Shown one piece after another: positions 1 through 8,163 of a DNA stretch of 51,275 nt. The translations under genes were made by a program, and so were the position numbers. How positions within the stretch are numbered: the first letter of the stretch is position 1; every line of letters begins with the position of its first letter. The notes under the pieces were generated by a model. It was not told where the DNA came from. It did no database searches and saw only the letters and a list, made by a program, of their open reading frames with translations. This DNA is from Blastococcus sp. CCUG 61487 (GTDB lineage: Bacteria; Actinomycetota; Actinomycetes; Mycobacteriales; Geodermatophilaceae). The stretch lies in NCBI RefSeq assembly GCF_005222955.1, contig NZ_LWUA01000291.1:1-51275 (forward strand), in the 5' to 3' direction.

Positions 1-94
1 TAGGAATCCAAGCGCTCCAGTCGTCGAGAGTGCTGACCCACCGGCCGCTACCGGCGCCGAACCTGCCAGACACCAGCGGGCTCGGTAAGCCCCA

Positions 95-937
95 TTAGTC
101 GTCCCGGCCGAGGGTGCGGATGCCCTCGATCCGCACGCCGAGGGTAGCCGTCACGCGCTCCGTCGCGGCTCGCGACGGCAGCCGGTCGGCGGCGGCGTTC
201 CGGCACAGGACGATCGACGCACCCACCGCGAGCGGAGCGAGCAGCCACACCACGGGGCCGGCCTCGGCGGCGAGCTGGTCGTCGACCAGGACGCGGTCGC
301 CCTCCGCGAGGCCCAGGCGGCCGGCCAGCTCGGTCGCCGCGGCGGTCAGGCCGGCGAGGGTGAGGGTCACGCCGCCCGCGACGAGCCCGGGTGCCGCGGG
401 ATCGGGCTGCTCGTAGGGGACGAACTCGTCGCCGTGCACGCGCACCTCGAGCGCGAAGTCGCGGGCCGGACCGACGTAGCCGGTCATCCCGAGACCCAGC
501 GGATGCAGGGAGAGGCCCCAGAACTCGTCGGGCAGTCGATCGCCCGCGGCCTCCTCCAGCGCGGCGATCCGGTCCTGGGCGGCCAGGACCACGTCCACGT
601 CAGCCGTCCGGCCGTCGTCCTCGAGCGCGGTGTCGAGGATCGTCGCGCCGCAGCTCCACGCCCCGAGGAGGACCGCCGCCGTCTGCCAGTGGACCGGCAG
701 CGCGAGGGCCACCGTGCTGCCGGGCCCGACGTCGCACTCGTCCTGGAGGAGGTTCGCGGTCTTGGCGACCCAGTTGGCCAGCGTCGTCGCCGACAGCTCG
801 ATCCGCTCGTCGGTGGCGTCGTCGTAGAAGGTGAGCAGCGGCGTGGCGGCCGCCCGCCGGAGCGCGGCGGACAGCAGCCCGGCCGGCAGGAGCTCCGGGG
901 ACGCACCGGCCCCGGCGCCGGGAGGGGTGATGGGCAC
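95..937 (-). CDS. TIGR03089 family protein (AMP-binding-like N-terminal fragment)
   Basis: About 280 residues resembling only the N-terminal part of acyl/AMP-ligases: an LLTFYDDATDERIELSA stretch, then a segment like LANWVAKTANLLQDE and an ALPVHWQTAAVLLGAW stretch. The C-terminal adenylation lobe is missing, as is usual for this actinobacterial family (Rv3268-like, which in M. tuberculosis also sits beside an LCP gene). No catalytic function is established. I prefer GTG at 937, because CAGGCT lies 6 nt upstream and fits the leaderless pattern of this window; GTG at 961 is the longer alternative. It is divergent from the PAP2 gene. Confidence 0.75.
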   Translation of the reverse strand: MPITPPGAGAGASPELLPAGLLSAALRRAAATPLLTFYDDATDERIELSATTLANWVAKTANLLQDECDVGPGSTVALALPVHWQTAAVLLGAWSCGATILDTALEDDGRTADVDVVLAAQDRIAALEEAAGDRLPDEFWGLSLHPLGLGMTGYVGPARDFALEVRVHGDEFVPYEQPDPAAPGLVAGGVTLTLAGLTAAATELAGRLGLAEGDRVLVDDQLAAEAGPVVWLLAPLAVGASIVLCRNAAADRLPSRAATERVTATLGVRIEGIRTLGRDD

Positions 938-1013
938 GGGGAGAGCCTGACAGGCACCCACCCGGAGGGAGCAGTCCGGTCTGCGAGCCCGGCGGTGCGA
1001 GGGCCCCTGCGGC

Positions 1014-1019
1014 TACAGT
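1014..1019 (+). promoter_or_regulatory. -10 box of the DPA operon
   Basis: TACAGT lies 9 nt before the ATG of the PAP2 gene, in the short divergent gap after the TIGR03089 gene. The transcript would start within a few nucleotides of the ATG. No convincing -35 is visible. Confidence 0.45.
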
Positions 1020-1028
1020 CGTCACTCG

Positions 1029-1565
1029 ATGACAGCTGGACCGAGCGCTGCCCTGACCCGCATCGACCATGCGGTGCTCCGGTCCACGCGCCGCACGCTC
1101 GGCGGGACGCCGGCCGTGCCGGTCGCTCAGGGGCTGTCGCACTTCGGCGAGCACGCCCTGGGCTGGCTCGCCCTCGGCGCGGCCGGGTGGGCTGCCGGTG
1201 GGCGGCGTCGGGAGTGGGCCGCGGGCATGGCCGGCGTCGTGGCCGCCCACGCCGCCGGCGTCGTGGTCAAGCGCGTGGTCCGCCGGGTGCGGCCCGCCCT
1301 GGAGGACGTGCCCGCCCTGGTGTCGACGCCGAGCCGGCTCTCCTTCCCGAGCGCGCACAGCTGCTCGACGGCGGCGGCCGCCGTCGGCTACGGCCCGATG
1401 ATCGGGCATCCCCCGATGGTGGCGGTCACGGTGACGATGCTGGTCTCCCGGGTACTGCTGGGCGTCCACTACCCGTCCGACGTGGTGTCCGGCGCGGTGC
1501 TCGGTGCCGGCGTCGCGACCGTCGTGCGGCGTCGCCTGACCGGACCCGCAGGCAGGAAGGCGTGA
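1029..1565 (+). CDS. PAP2-family phosphatase, likely decaprenylphosphoryl-5-phosphoribose phosphatase
   Basis: A 178-residue membrane phosphatase with all three PAP2 motifs: K81-x6-R88P89, PSAH at 107-110 and SR-x5-H-x3-D at 140-151 (H147 and D151 catalytic in the family). It is the first gene of an operon whose next gene makes decaprenylphosphoryl-phosphoribose. The expected job is therefore removal of the 5-phosphate to give decaprenylphosphoryl-ribose, as proposed for Rv3807c. The stop overlaps the next GTG as GTGA. Substrate assignment rests on neighbourhood; the fold and family are clear. Confidence 0.88.
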   Translation: MTAGPSAALTRIDHAVLRSTRRTLGGTPAVPVAQGLSHFGEHALGWLALGAAGWAAGGRRREWAAGMAGVVAAHAAGVVVKRVVRRVRPALEDVPALVSTPSRLSFPSAHSCSTAAAAVGYGPMIGHPPMVAVTVTMLVSRVLLGVHYPSDVVSGAVLGAGVATVVRRRLTGPAGRKA

Positions 1566-2545
1566 CCGTGCACCCCCAGTCGAGTCCCGCACTCGCCCAC
1601 ACGGCCGCGCCGGACGAGGCGACCGAGCCCGCGTCCTCGCCGCCGCTCGCCCCCCGGCTGCCGGGCTTCCGCGGCAGCTTCGCCTGGGGGCTGGTCCGCG
1701 CCCTGCGGCCCCGGCAGTGGGTGAAGAACGTCCTCGTGCTGGCGGTGCCGCTGGCCGCCGGGGAGATCTTCAACCCCGACGTGATGGGCCCGACCGCGAT
1801 CGCCTTCGTGCTGTTCTGCCTGTCCGCCTCCGGGGTGTACCTGGTCAACGACTCGATCGACGTCGAGGAGGACCGGCGCCATCCGCGCAAGCGGTTCCGG
1901 CCGATCGCCGCCGGCATCGTGCCGCGGTGGCTGGCCGTCGCGATGGCCGTGGTGCTCATCGCCGTCGCGCTGACCGCGGCGGTGCTGCTCACCCGACCGG
2001 AACTGGCGCTCGTGCTGGGCAGCTACGTGGTCATCCAGCTGGCCTACTGCGTGTTCCTCAAGAACCAGCCGGTGATCGACCTCGCCGTCGTCGCGTCGGG
2101 CTTCCTGCTGCGCGGGATCGCCGGCGGTGTGGCCGCGGGCCTGCTGCTCTCGCAGTGGTTCCTGCTGGTGGCCGCGTTCGGCTCGCTGTTCATGGTCGCC
2201 GGCAAGCGCTACTCCGAGCTCGTGCTCGTGGGCGACGCCGCGCAGACCCGCCAGACGCTCAAGGAGTACTCGGCCAGCTACCTGCGCTTCGTGTGGAGCC
2301 TCTCGGCCGGCGTCGCGGTCACCGCGTACAGCCTGTGGGCCTTCGAGATGGGCGAGGTCCAGGAGGGCATCCCCTGGTCGACCATCTCCATCGCCCCGTT
2401 CGTGATGGCGATCCTGCGATACGCGGTCGACGTCGACAAGGGCGCGGCCGGTGCCCCGGAGGAGATCGTCCTGCGCGACCGCGTCCTGCTCTGCCTCGGT
2501 GTCGTCTGGGTGGCGACGGTGGCCCTGGGAGTCTTCTTTGTCTGA
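1562..2545 (+). CDS. ubiA: Decaprenyl-phosphate phosphoribosyltransferase (UbiA family)
   Basis: A 327-residue polytopic UbiA-superfamily prenyltransferase. The metal-diphosphate motif N96-D-x2-D100-x3-D104 is followed by HPRKR (107-111), the arrangement typical of Rv3806c-type enzymes that transfer phosphoribose from PRPP to decaprenyl phosphate. A hydrophilic N-terminal tail of about 40 residues precedes the first membrane helix. I chose GTG at 1562 because it overlaps the PAP2 stop (GTGA) and the protein length then fits the family. The frame stays open far upstream only because of the GC bias. First committed step of decaprenylphosphoryl-arabinose synthesis. Confidence 0.93.
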   Translation: MTVHPQSSPALAHTAAPDEATEPASSPPLAPRLPGFRGSFAWGLVRALRPRQWVKNVLVLAVPLAAGEIFNPDVMGPTAIAFVLFCLSASGVYLVNDSIDVEEDRRHPRKRFRPIAAGIVPRWLAVAMAVVLIAVALTAAVLLTRPELALVLGSYVVIQLAYCVFLKNQPVIDLAVVASGFLLRGIAGGVAAGLLLSQWFLLVAAFGSLFMVAGKRYSELVLVGDAAQTRQTLKEYSASYLRFVWSLSAGVAVTAYSLWAFEMGEVQEGIPWSTISIAPFVMAILRYAVDVDKGAAGAPEEIVLRDRVLLCLGVVWVATVALGVFFV

Positions 2546-3893
2546 ACCCGCGACGACGCTGCTCAACGGATGGGGGCGGACGGCGCCCACCCGTGCCGTG
2601 CTCACCCCCGTCCACGACGACGACCAGGTGCGCTCGATCGTCCGCGACGCCGGCGAGCGCGGCGTCGTCGCCCGGGGGTTGGCGCGCAGCTACGGCGACG
2701 CGGCGCAGAACGCCGGCGGGCACGTCCTCGACATGACCGCGGCCGACCGGGTTCTCGCCTTCGACCCGGAGACCGGACTGGTCGAGGTCGAGGCGGGGAT
2801 CTCGCTCGACGAGCTGATGAACCGCTTCGTCCCGCAGGGCTTCTTCGTTCCGGTCACGCCCGGTACCAGGCTGGTCACCGTCGGCGGGGCGATCGGCGCC
2901 GACATCCACGGCAAGAACCACCACGTGGCCGGCAGCTTCGCCCAGCACGTCCGCTGGCTGGACCTGCTCACCGCCGACGGCGAGGTCCGCCGGGTGAGCC
3001 CGGAGCAGGAGCCCGACGTCTTCTGGGCCACCGCCGGGGGCATGGGCCTGACCGGCGTGATCCTGCGGGCTCAGGTGCAGCTGAAGCGGATCGAGACCTC
3101 GCGCTGCCTGGTCGACACCGACCGCACCCCCGACCTCGACTCGCTCATGACGCTGCTCAGCGAGACCGACCACCTGTACGAGTACTCGGTCGCCTGGATC
3201 GACACGCTGGCCAAGGGCAGGCGCATGGGGCGTTCGGTGGTCACCCGGGGCCGGTTCGCGACGCTGGACGAGCTGCCGCAGAAGCGCCGCACCGATCCGC
3301 TGGCCTACCGCGGCTCGATCAAGCTGTCGGTGCCCGACGTCTTCCCGCCCGGCCTGCTCAACCTCGCCACCGTCGCGGCGTTCAACGAGGTCTGGTACCG
3401 GAAGGCGCCCACGCGCAAGCGCGATCAGCTGCAGAGCATCCCGACGTTCTTCCACCCCCTCGACGCCGTCGGGTCGTGGAACCGCATCTACGGCCCGCGC
3501 GGCTTCGTCCAGTACCAGTTCACCGTCCCCTTCGGGCAGGAGGAGGCGATGCGCGAGGCGCTCGGCCGGCTCAGCTCGTTCGGGACGGCGTCCTTCCTCG
3601 CCGTGCTCAAGCGGTTCGGGCCCGGCAACCCGGGCATGCTGTCCTACCCCTCGCCGGGGTGGACGCTGGCCCTGGACATCCCGGTCCAGAAGGGGTTGGC
3701 GCGGCTGCTCGACGACCTCGACGGACTCGTCGTCGCCGCGGAGGGCCGGATCTACCTGGCCAAGGACTCCCGCGTGCGCCCCGAGGCCTTCGAGCGGATG
3801 TACGACCGGCTGGCCGATTTCCGGGCCGTCCGCGAGCGACTGGACCCGGACGGCGTGTTCACCTCGGACCTGGCCAGGAGGCTCTCCCTGTGA
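2538..3893 (+). CDS. dprE1: Decaprenylphosphoryl-beta-D-ribose oxidase
   Basis: A 451-residue FAD-dependent oxidase (461 in M. tuberculosis) that oxidises C2 of decaprenylphosphoryl-ribose to the keto form. An N-terminal FAD_binding_4 domain contains ARGLARSYGDAAQN and the GKNHHVAGS flavin-binding stretch; the C-terminal substrate domain ends in YLAKDSR (active-site lysine conserved) and FTSDLARRLSL. TTG at 2538 is chosen: GGGAG lies about 7 nt upstream and it overlaps the ubiA stop by 8 nt. Codon 378 (3669-3671) is Ala where M. tuberculosis has Cys387, the benzothiazinone target, within PGWTLALDIP versus PGWNICVDFP. Confidence 0.95.
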   Translation: MSEPATTLLNGWGRTAPTRAVLTPVHDDDQVRSIVRDAGERGVVARGLARSYGDAAQNAGGHVLDMTAADRVLAFDPETGLVEVEAGISLDELMNRFVPQGFFVPVTPGTRLVTVGGAIGADIHGKNHHVAGSFAQHVRWLDLLTADGEVRRVSPEQEPDVFWATAGGMGLTGVILRAQVQLKRIETSRCLVDTDRTPDLDSLMTLLSETDHLYEYSVAWIDTLAKGRRMGRSVVTRGRFATLDELPQKRRTDPLAYRGSIKLSVPDVFPPGLLNLATVAAFNEVWYRKAPTRKRDQLQSIPTFFHPLDAVGSWNRIYGPRGFVQYQFTVPFGQEEAMREALGRLSSFGTASFLAVLKRFGPGNPGMLSYPSPGWTLALDIPVQKGLARLLDDLDGLVVAAEGRIYLAKDSRVRPEAFERMYDRLADFRAVRERLDPDGVFTSDLARRLSL

Positions 3894-4645
3894 TCGACGC
3901 CCTCGGTTCGCCCGGATCGCTCCTGCTGGTCGGTGGCACCTCCGACATCGCCGTCGCCACCGCGCACCGCTACCTGGCCGAGCGCCCGCTGCGCGTCGTC
4001 GTGGCGGCCCGGGACACCCCGCGCCGCGCGACCGTGGCCGAGGAGCTCCGCGCCGCCGGCGCCGACGTCGAGGTCGTGGACTTCGACGCCGAGGATCCGG
4101 ACTCGCCCGCGCGGATGGTCGCGGCAGCCACGGCCCGTGGGGACGTCGACATCGCGGTGATCGCGTTCGGCCAGCTCGGCGACCAGGAGCGGCTGGCCAC
4201 CGACCCCGCGGCGGTCGCCGCCCTCGGGCAGGTCAACTACGTGGCGCCGGTGGTCGTGGGCACCGAGCTCGCCAACCGGATGCGCGCGCAGGGCCACGGC
4301 GTGATCGTCGCGCTCTCCTCGGTGGCGGGGGAGCGGGCCCGCAGGTCCAACTACGTCTACGGCTCCACCAAGGCCGGGCTGGATGCGTACTTCTCCGGCC
4401 TGGGCGACTCGCTGGCCGGCTCGGGCGTCTCGGTGCTCGTCGTCCGCCCGGGGTTCGTCCGCTCGAAGATGACCGAGGGCCTGCCCGCGGCGCCGCTGTC
4501 GACGACGCCCGAGGCGGTGGCCGAGGCGATCGTCACCGGCGTGCGGGCCGGCCGGCACACGGTGTGGGTGCCCGGAGCGATGCGCTGGGTCATGAGCGGC
4601 CTGCGGCACACGCCCCGCGCGATCTTCCGCAAGCTCCCCTTCTGA
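3890..4645 (+). CDS. dprE2: Decaprenylphosphoryl-2-keto-beta-D-erythro-pentose reductase
   Basis: A 251-residue short-chain dehydrogenase that completes epimerisation of decaprenylphosphoryl-ribose to -arabinose with its partner DprE1. It has an N-terminal nucleotide-binding VGGTSDIA, the VIAFGQLGDQ stretch, a LSSVAGERARRSNYVYG active-site segment with Y157-x3-K161, and a MTEGLPAAPLST C-terminal signature seen in DprE2 proteins. The start is GTG at 3890, overlapping the dprE1 stop as GTGA, which implies translational coupling of the two subunits. It is the last gene of the operon and is followed by two hairpins. Confidence 0.94.
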   Translation: MIDALGSPGSLLLVGGTSDIAVATAHRYLAERPLRVVVAARDTPRRATVAEELRAAGADVEVVDFDAEDPDSPARMVAAATARGDVDIAVIAFGQLGDQERLATDPAAVAALGQVNYVAPVVVGTELANRMRAQGHGVIVALSSVAGERARRSNYVYGSTKAGLDAYFSGLGDSLAGSGVSVLVVRPGFVRSKMTEGLPAAPLSTTPEAVAEAIVTGVRAGRHTVWVPGAMRWVMSGLRHTPRAIFRKLPF

Positions 4646-4663
4646 CGAAGGCCCCCCCGGGCT

Positions 4664-4694
4664 CCGTGTTGATCAGGGTCGCTGATCAACACGG
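4664..4694. terminator. Perfect 13-bp inverted repeat downstream of dprE2
   Basis: CCGTGTTGATCAG and its exact complement flank a 5-nt loop (GGTCG). It sits between the convergent dprE2 and LCP genes with no U-tract. It could act as a bidirectional terminator. The TGATCA-rich arms are AT-richer than the surroundings, so a dispersed palindromic repeat is also possible. Confidence 0.6.
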
Positions 4695-4696
4695 GT

Positions 4697-4724
4697 CCTC
4701 CCTCACCGTCGACGGCGAGGGAGG
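4697..4724. terminator. Second hairpin of the dprE2/LCP convergent junction
   Basis: CCTCCCTC pairs with GAGGGAGG around the self-complementary core CCGTCGACGG. It follows the 13-bp inverted repeat by 2 nt, making a tandem hairpin likely to stop transcription from both sides. Confidence 0.5.
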
Positions 4725-4771
4725 TTCCGATTCGGTGAGGTGGGAGGCGACCCGGGCAGGCGCCGCGCGGC

Positions 4772-6313
4772 TCAGTTGATGCAGTCGGTGTCCGCGGCGG
4801 TGCGCGGGTCCTCGCCCTGCACGACCTCGACCGGCGCGGCCGCGGTCACCGCCTCCCCGACACCGTTGAAGTCCGAGCCCAGCACCAGGTGCAGCGTGCC
4901 GGCCGACGGCTCCTCCGAGACGACGGTGATCGCCCCCGGGATCGCCGCGGCGAGCGTGGCCGCGAGGCCCTCGTCGCCGGCGGCGTACCGGATCTCGGTC
5001 ACGTCGTAGCCCGCGCTGTCGGCGTTGCCCGTGCCGGTCACCGGGTGGCCCAGCGCCTCGAGCTCGGCGGCCGTCGTCGCGGCCAGCCCGGACGTGCCGG
5101 AGCCGTTGTAGACGGCGACGGGGATCTCGCTCGCCGGAACCGGCTGCGGCGCCTCCTCGGTCGGGACGGGGGTGCCGGGCGCGGGCTCGGGGTCGGCCGA
5201 GAGGTCGGCGAAGAAGGCGTGCAGGACGTCCTCGTCCTCCAGCCGGAGGATGTAGCGGTCCTGCGCGTCCCTGTCGTCGCCGATGTAGGGGACCGTCTGG
5301 AAGTGGATCTTGTCCGGCTGGACCGACTGCATCTGGGCGGCGAGGTCGAGCAGGTTCAGCGACTGGTCGACGGTCACCGACTCGGCCGCCGCCTCGACGA
5401 GCCGACGCTGCTTGCCCAGGTCGAGCAGGACGTCGTCGGCCATGAGCTTGCGGATCATGCCGCCCACGTAGGTCTGCTGCCGGATGATCCGGTCGAAGTC
5501 GCTGCGGGGGAGCCCGTGCCGCTGGCGGACGAAGGCCAGCGCCTGCTCGCCCTGCAGCACCTGGGGGCCGGCGGGCAGGTCGATGCCCGAGTAGGAGTCC
5601 TTGACCGCCGTGCAGAGGTTCACCTCGACGCCGCCGACGACCTCCGACAGCTTGAAGAACCCCAGCAGGTCGACCTCGGCGTAGTGGTCGATCGCAAGGC
5701 CGGTGAGGCTGCTGATCGTCTTGATCAGCAGCTGGGCCCCGGAGGCCTGGCGCTCGGCGTCGGTGGCGTCGTCGCCGGCGTCCTGGAAGTAGCCGTAGGC
5801 GTAGGCGGCGTTGAGCTTGTCCCACCCGTAGCCGGGGATCTTCACGTACGAGTCGCGGGGGAACGAGACGAACGACGCCGTCGACCCGTCCGCGGGCACG
5901 TGCACCAGGATCATCGTGTCGGTGTTCGTGCCGTCGTTCGCGGTGGTGTTGAGCGCGGCGAGCTCCGCGTCGGTCGCGCCGATCCGGCTGTCGCTGCCCA
6001 CCAGCAGCAGGTTCATCGCGTCGCCGAGGCCCTCGTTCCCGCTGTCCGGGATGGCGTCCGTGCGGGTCATGCTCGCATCGGCCACCTGGCCCAGGTACCA
6101 GCCCCAGCCGCTGCCGGCGAGGAGGGCGACCGACGCGACGGCGGTCACCAGCCGGCCGGCCGCGACCAGGCCGCGACGGCCCCGACGGGGGCCGTCCTCC
6201 GCCCGCTCGATCCGGGCGGCCTTCCTGCGGTCCCGGCGGGACGGCGCACCGGCGCGCGGATCCAGCCGAGGCGGCAGGGGGCGGCTCCCGGAGCGGCCGG
6301 CGTTGTCCGTCAT
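4772..6313 (-). CDS. LytR-CpsA-Psr (LCP) family glycopolymer-peptidoglycan ligase
   Basis: 513 residues: a basic cytoplasmic N-terminus, one membrane helix (about 50-73), an extracellular LCP domain and a C-terminal LytR_C domain (from about residue 385, beginning IPVAVYNGSGTSG). LCP hallmarks are visible: LLLVGSDSR (103-111), SFPRDSYVKIPG, LNAAYAYG and the arginine-rich VRQRHGLPRSDFDRI. LCP enzymes transfer undecaprenyl- or decaprenyl-linked glycans to peptidoglycan; Lcp1 does this for arabinogalactan in mycobacteria. ATG 6313 is preferred over the in-frame GTG at 6325, because GTGAGG is the ribosome-binding site about 8 nt upstream. Its location between DPA genes and glycan genes suits that role. 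Confidence 0.92.
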   Translation of the reverse strand: MTDNAGRSGSRPLPPRLDPRAGAPSRRDRRKAARIERAEDGPRRGRRGLVAAGRLVTAVASVALLAGSGWGWYLGQVADASMTRTDAIPDSGNEGLGDAMNLLLVGSDSRIGATDAELAALNTTANDGTNTDTMILVHVPADGSTASFVSFPRDSYVKIPGYGWDKLNAAYAYGYFQDAGDDATDAERQASGAQLLIKTISSLTGLAIDHYAEVDLLGFFKLSEVVGGVEVNLCTAVKDSYSGIDLPAGPQVLQGEQALAFVRQRHGLPRSDFDRIIRQQTYVGGMIRKLMADDVLLDLGKQRRLVEAAAESVTVDQSLNLLDLAAQMQSVQPDKIHFQTVPYIGDDRDAQDRYILRLEDEDVLHAFFADLSADPEPAPGTPVPTEEAPQPVPASEIPVAVYNGSGTSGLAATTAAELEALGHPVTGTGNADSAGYDVTEIRYAAGDEGLAATLAAAIPGAITVVSEEPSAGTLHLVLGSDFNGVGEAVTAAAPVEVVQGEDPRTAADTDCIN

Positions 6314-6390
6314 GCAGGTCCTCACGTGGGGGTGGGCCGGCTCGCGGAGAGCGTCCGGGAGGGTCGGCTCCCGGCGGCGCAGTCACGGGG

Positions 6391-6396
6391 ACGATA
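6391..6396 (-). promoter_or_regulatory. Candidate -10 box of the LCP gene
   Basis: On the minus strand this reads TATCGT, about 78 nt before the LCP ATG, giving a leader of roughly 70 nt. The rest of the 212-bp gap (6314-6525) between the GT-C-like gene and LCP shows no gene. Confidence 0.35.
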
Positions 6397-6525
6397 CGGT
6401 CCGTGACCGGCCGGGCGGCTGACCAACGCGTCGCGTCCTGCTCCGCGCCACCACACGCGTCCACCACGTCACACGAGGAACGCGGCGGCGAGCCACGTGG
6501 GGGACCGGTTCCTCCCGGCGACCGC

Positions 6526-8163
6526 TCAGCCGCCGTCGCGGACGAGGACCGACACCTCGCCGTACTGGGAGGCGAAGGTCCCCACCTCCCGCGCGCCGGT
6601 CTCGCCGAGGACCCGCTCGTGCTCGGCGCCCCCGGTGGACACCAGCACCAGATCCACCGGCGCCGTCCCCGGGGCGGCACCCCTGTCGTGGAAGATGTTC
6701 GCGAACTCGGGGTCCACGGTGACGGTCCAGCCGTCCGAGACCAGGCCCCGGACCACCCCGGCGCCGACCGGCCACAGCTCGTGCGGCTGCATGTCGAGCC
6801 GCACGGTGCGCTCCTCGACGTCGGCGAGCCCTGCCTCGACCAACCGGTAGGCGTCGGTGACCTCGGTGGACTCGGGCAGGTCCGCCACGACGTCGACCAG
6901 GGACGCCGCCGCAGCGACGGTGCCGGCCGCGGCGACGACGGTCAGCCCGACCAGCACCGGCCTCCGCTCGCGTCCGACCGCCCGGCGCTCGAGCAGCAGG
7001 TGCGCCCAGCCGATGGCGGTGGCCACCGGCAGCACCGAGACCCACACGACCAGGTACCAGTACAGGGTTCCGGTGACGGTCACGGCCGACCCGATCGCGG
7101 CCGCCAGCGCGACGAGCGTGACCACCCCCCACCACGTGCCCGGCCGGGAGCTCCACCGCACACCGAGGGCGACCAGCCCGGCCGACGCCAGGACCTGGGC
7201 GGTCAGGGCCAGGGCGACCGCGACGGGCAGGCCGTCGACGTCCATCTCCAGCGGCCCGGTGTCCCAGCCGTAGGGGGTCATGGAGATCAGGCGCCCGACG
7301 GCGACGACGGCCTCCGCGAGCGTGGGGTTCCCGCCCGGCTCCTCGTGGTGCAGGAAGAAGCTGACCAGCCGGGCGAGGTTCCCCTCCTTCAACGGCCGCG
7401 CCGAGACCTGCTCGAGCAGCGGAGGGAGCCACACGGCCACCAGCAGGGCGGCGAGCCCGATCGTCCACCGGCGGGATCGGACCGCATCCGCGGGGTCCGC
7501 CGCTCCGCGGCCGCCTCGACGCGCGAGGTACAGAGCTATCCCGCCGGTCGCGGTGACCACCGCGACCAGCGGTGCGGTGCCCACGTGCGCCTGCACCAGC
7601 AGGCTGCCGGCGATGAGCATGGCGAACAGCCCCGGCCAGCTGCCCGTGTGGAGCCCGGCCGCGAGGACCAGGAACAGCAGGGTGCCCATGAGCAGGACGT
7701 AGGGGCTCCAGGCGTCGACGAACATCTCCGGCGGCATGCGCAGGACGAACAGCAGGACCAGCGCGGCGACGGCGAGGGTGAACGCCGGGCGGCGGGCCCG
7801 GCTGGCGGCCACGACCACGGCGGCCGCCAACGCTCCGTTGACCAGCACGTTGGCCGCGATGAGCGCGGCGTCGTCCCCGCCGAGGAGCCGGCTGATCGGT
7901 GCCATCAGGTAGAACCAGAGCGGCCCGGGATGGGACCAGCCGTACCGCGAGTAGGGCCCGAGCCAGCGCTCCAGGTGGCTCGCCTCGTGCACCGCCAGGC
8001 CGGTCACCGCCTGGTCCCCGCCGTACCTGAACGAGTCCTCGACCCCGGTCGCGGCCCGGACGGCGACGGTCAGGAACGGGAGCGCCACCGCGAGCACCGC
8101 CAGCGGCAGCACCCACCGCGGGCGGCCGGTCCGGGTGGAGTCGGGGTGCGGCGCGGAGCTCAG
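6526..8163 (-). CDS. Polytopic membrane protein, probable GT-C type glycosyltransferase
   Basis: About 545 residues with roughly ten hydrophobic helices in the first 400 residues and a soluble, probably extracytoplasmic C-terminal domain. The first periplasmic loop has FRYGGDQAV and YGWSHPGPLWFYLMAP, the acidic-loop plus HPGP pattern seen in actinobacterial lipid-sugar-dependent GT-C proteins. The donor is unknown. The start is uncertain: a CTG at 8163 would overlap the methyltransferase stop as CTGA. No ATG or GTG lies between the methyltransferase stop and the first helix, and the longer reading from 8277 would overlap the upstream gene by more than 100 nt. Confidence 0.72.
   Translation of the reverse strand: MSSAPHPDSTRTGRPRWVLPLAVLAVALPFLTVAVRAATGVEDSFRYGGDQAVTGLAVHEASHLERWLGPYSRYGWSHPGPLWFYLMAPISRLLGGDDAALIAANVLVNGALAAAVVVAASRARRPAFTLAVAALVLLFVLRMPPEMFVDAWSPYVLLMGTLLFLVLAAGLHTGSWPGLFAMLIAGSLLVQAHVGTAPLVAVVTATGGIALYLARRGGRGAADPADAVRSRRWTIGLAALLVAVWLPPLLEQVSARPLKEGNLARLVSFFLHHEEPGGNPTLAEAVVAVGRLISMTPYGWDTGPLEMDVDGLPVAVALALTAQVLASAGLVALGVRWSSRPGTWWGVVTLVALAAAIGSAVTVTGTLYWYLVVWVSVLPVATAIGWAHLLLERRAVGRERRPVLVGLTVVAAAGTVAAAASLVDVVADLPESTEVTDAYRLVEAGLADVEERTVRLDMQPHELWPVGAGVVRGLVSDGWTVTVDPEFANIFHDRGAAPGTAPVDLVLVSTGGAEHERVLGETGAREVGTFASQYGEVSVLVRDGG

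Noticed and set aside
1-94. A possible tRNA or end of a preceding gene
   Set aside because: No cloverleaf, no T-loop consensus and no coding frame with recognisable content; too short to decide.
434-1561. Long open frame upstream of ubiA that would make a 703-residue protein
   Set aside because: It is antisense to the TIGR03089 gene and overlaps PAP2 in another frame; only the part from GTG 1562 has UbiA features.
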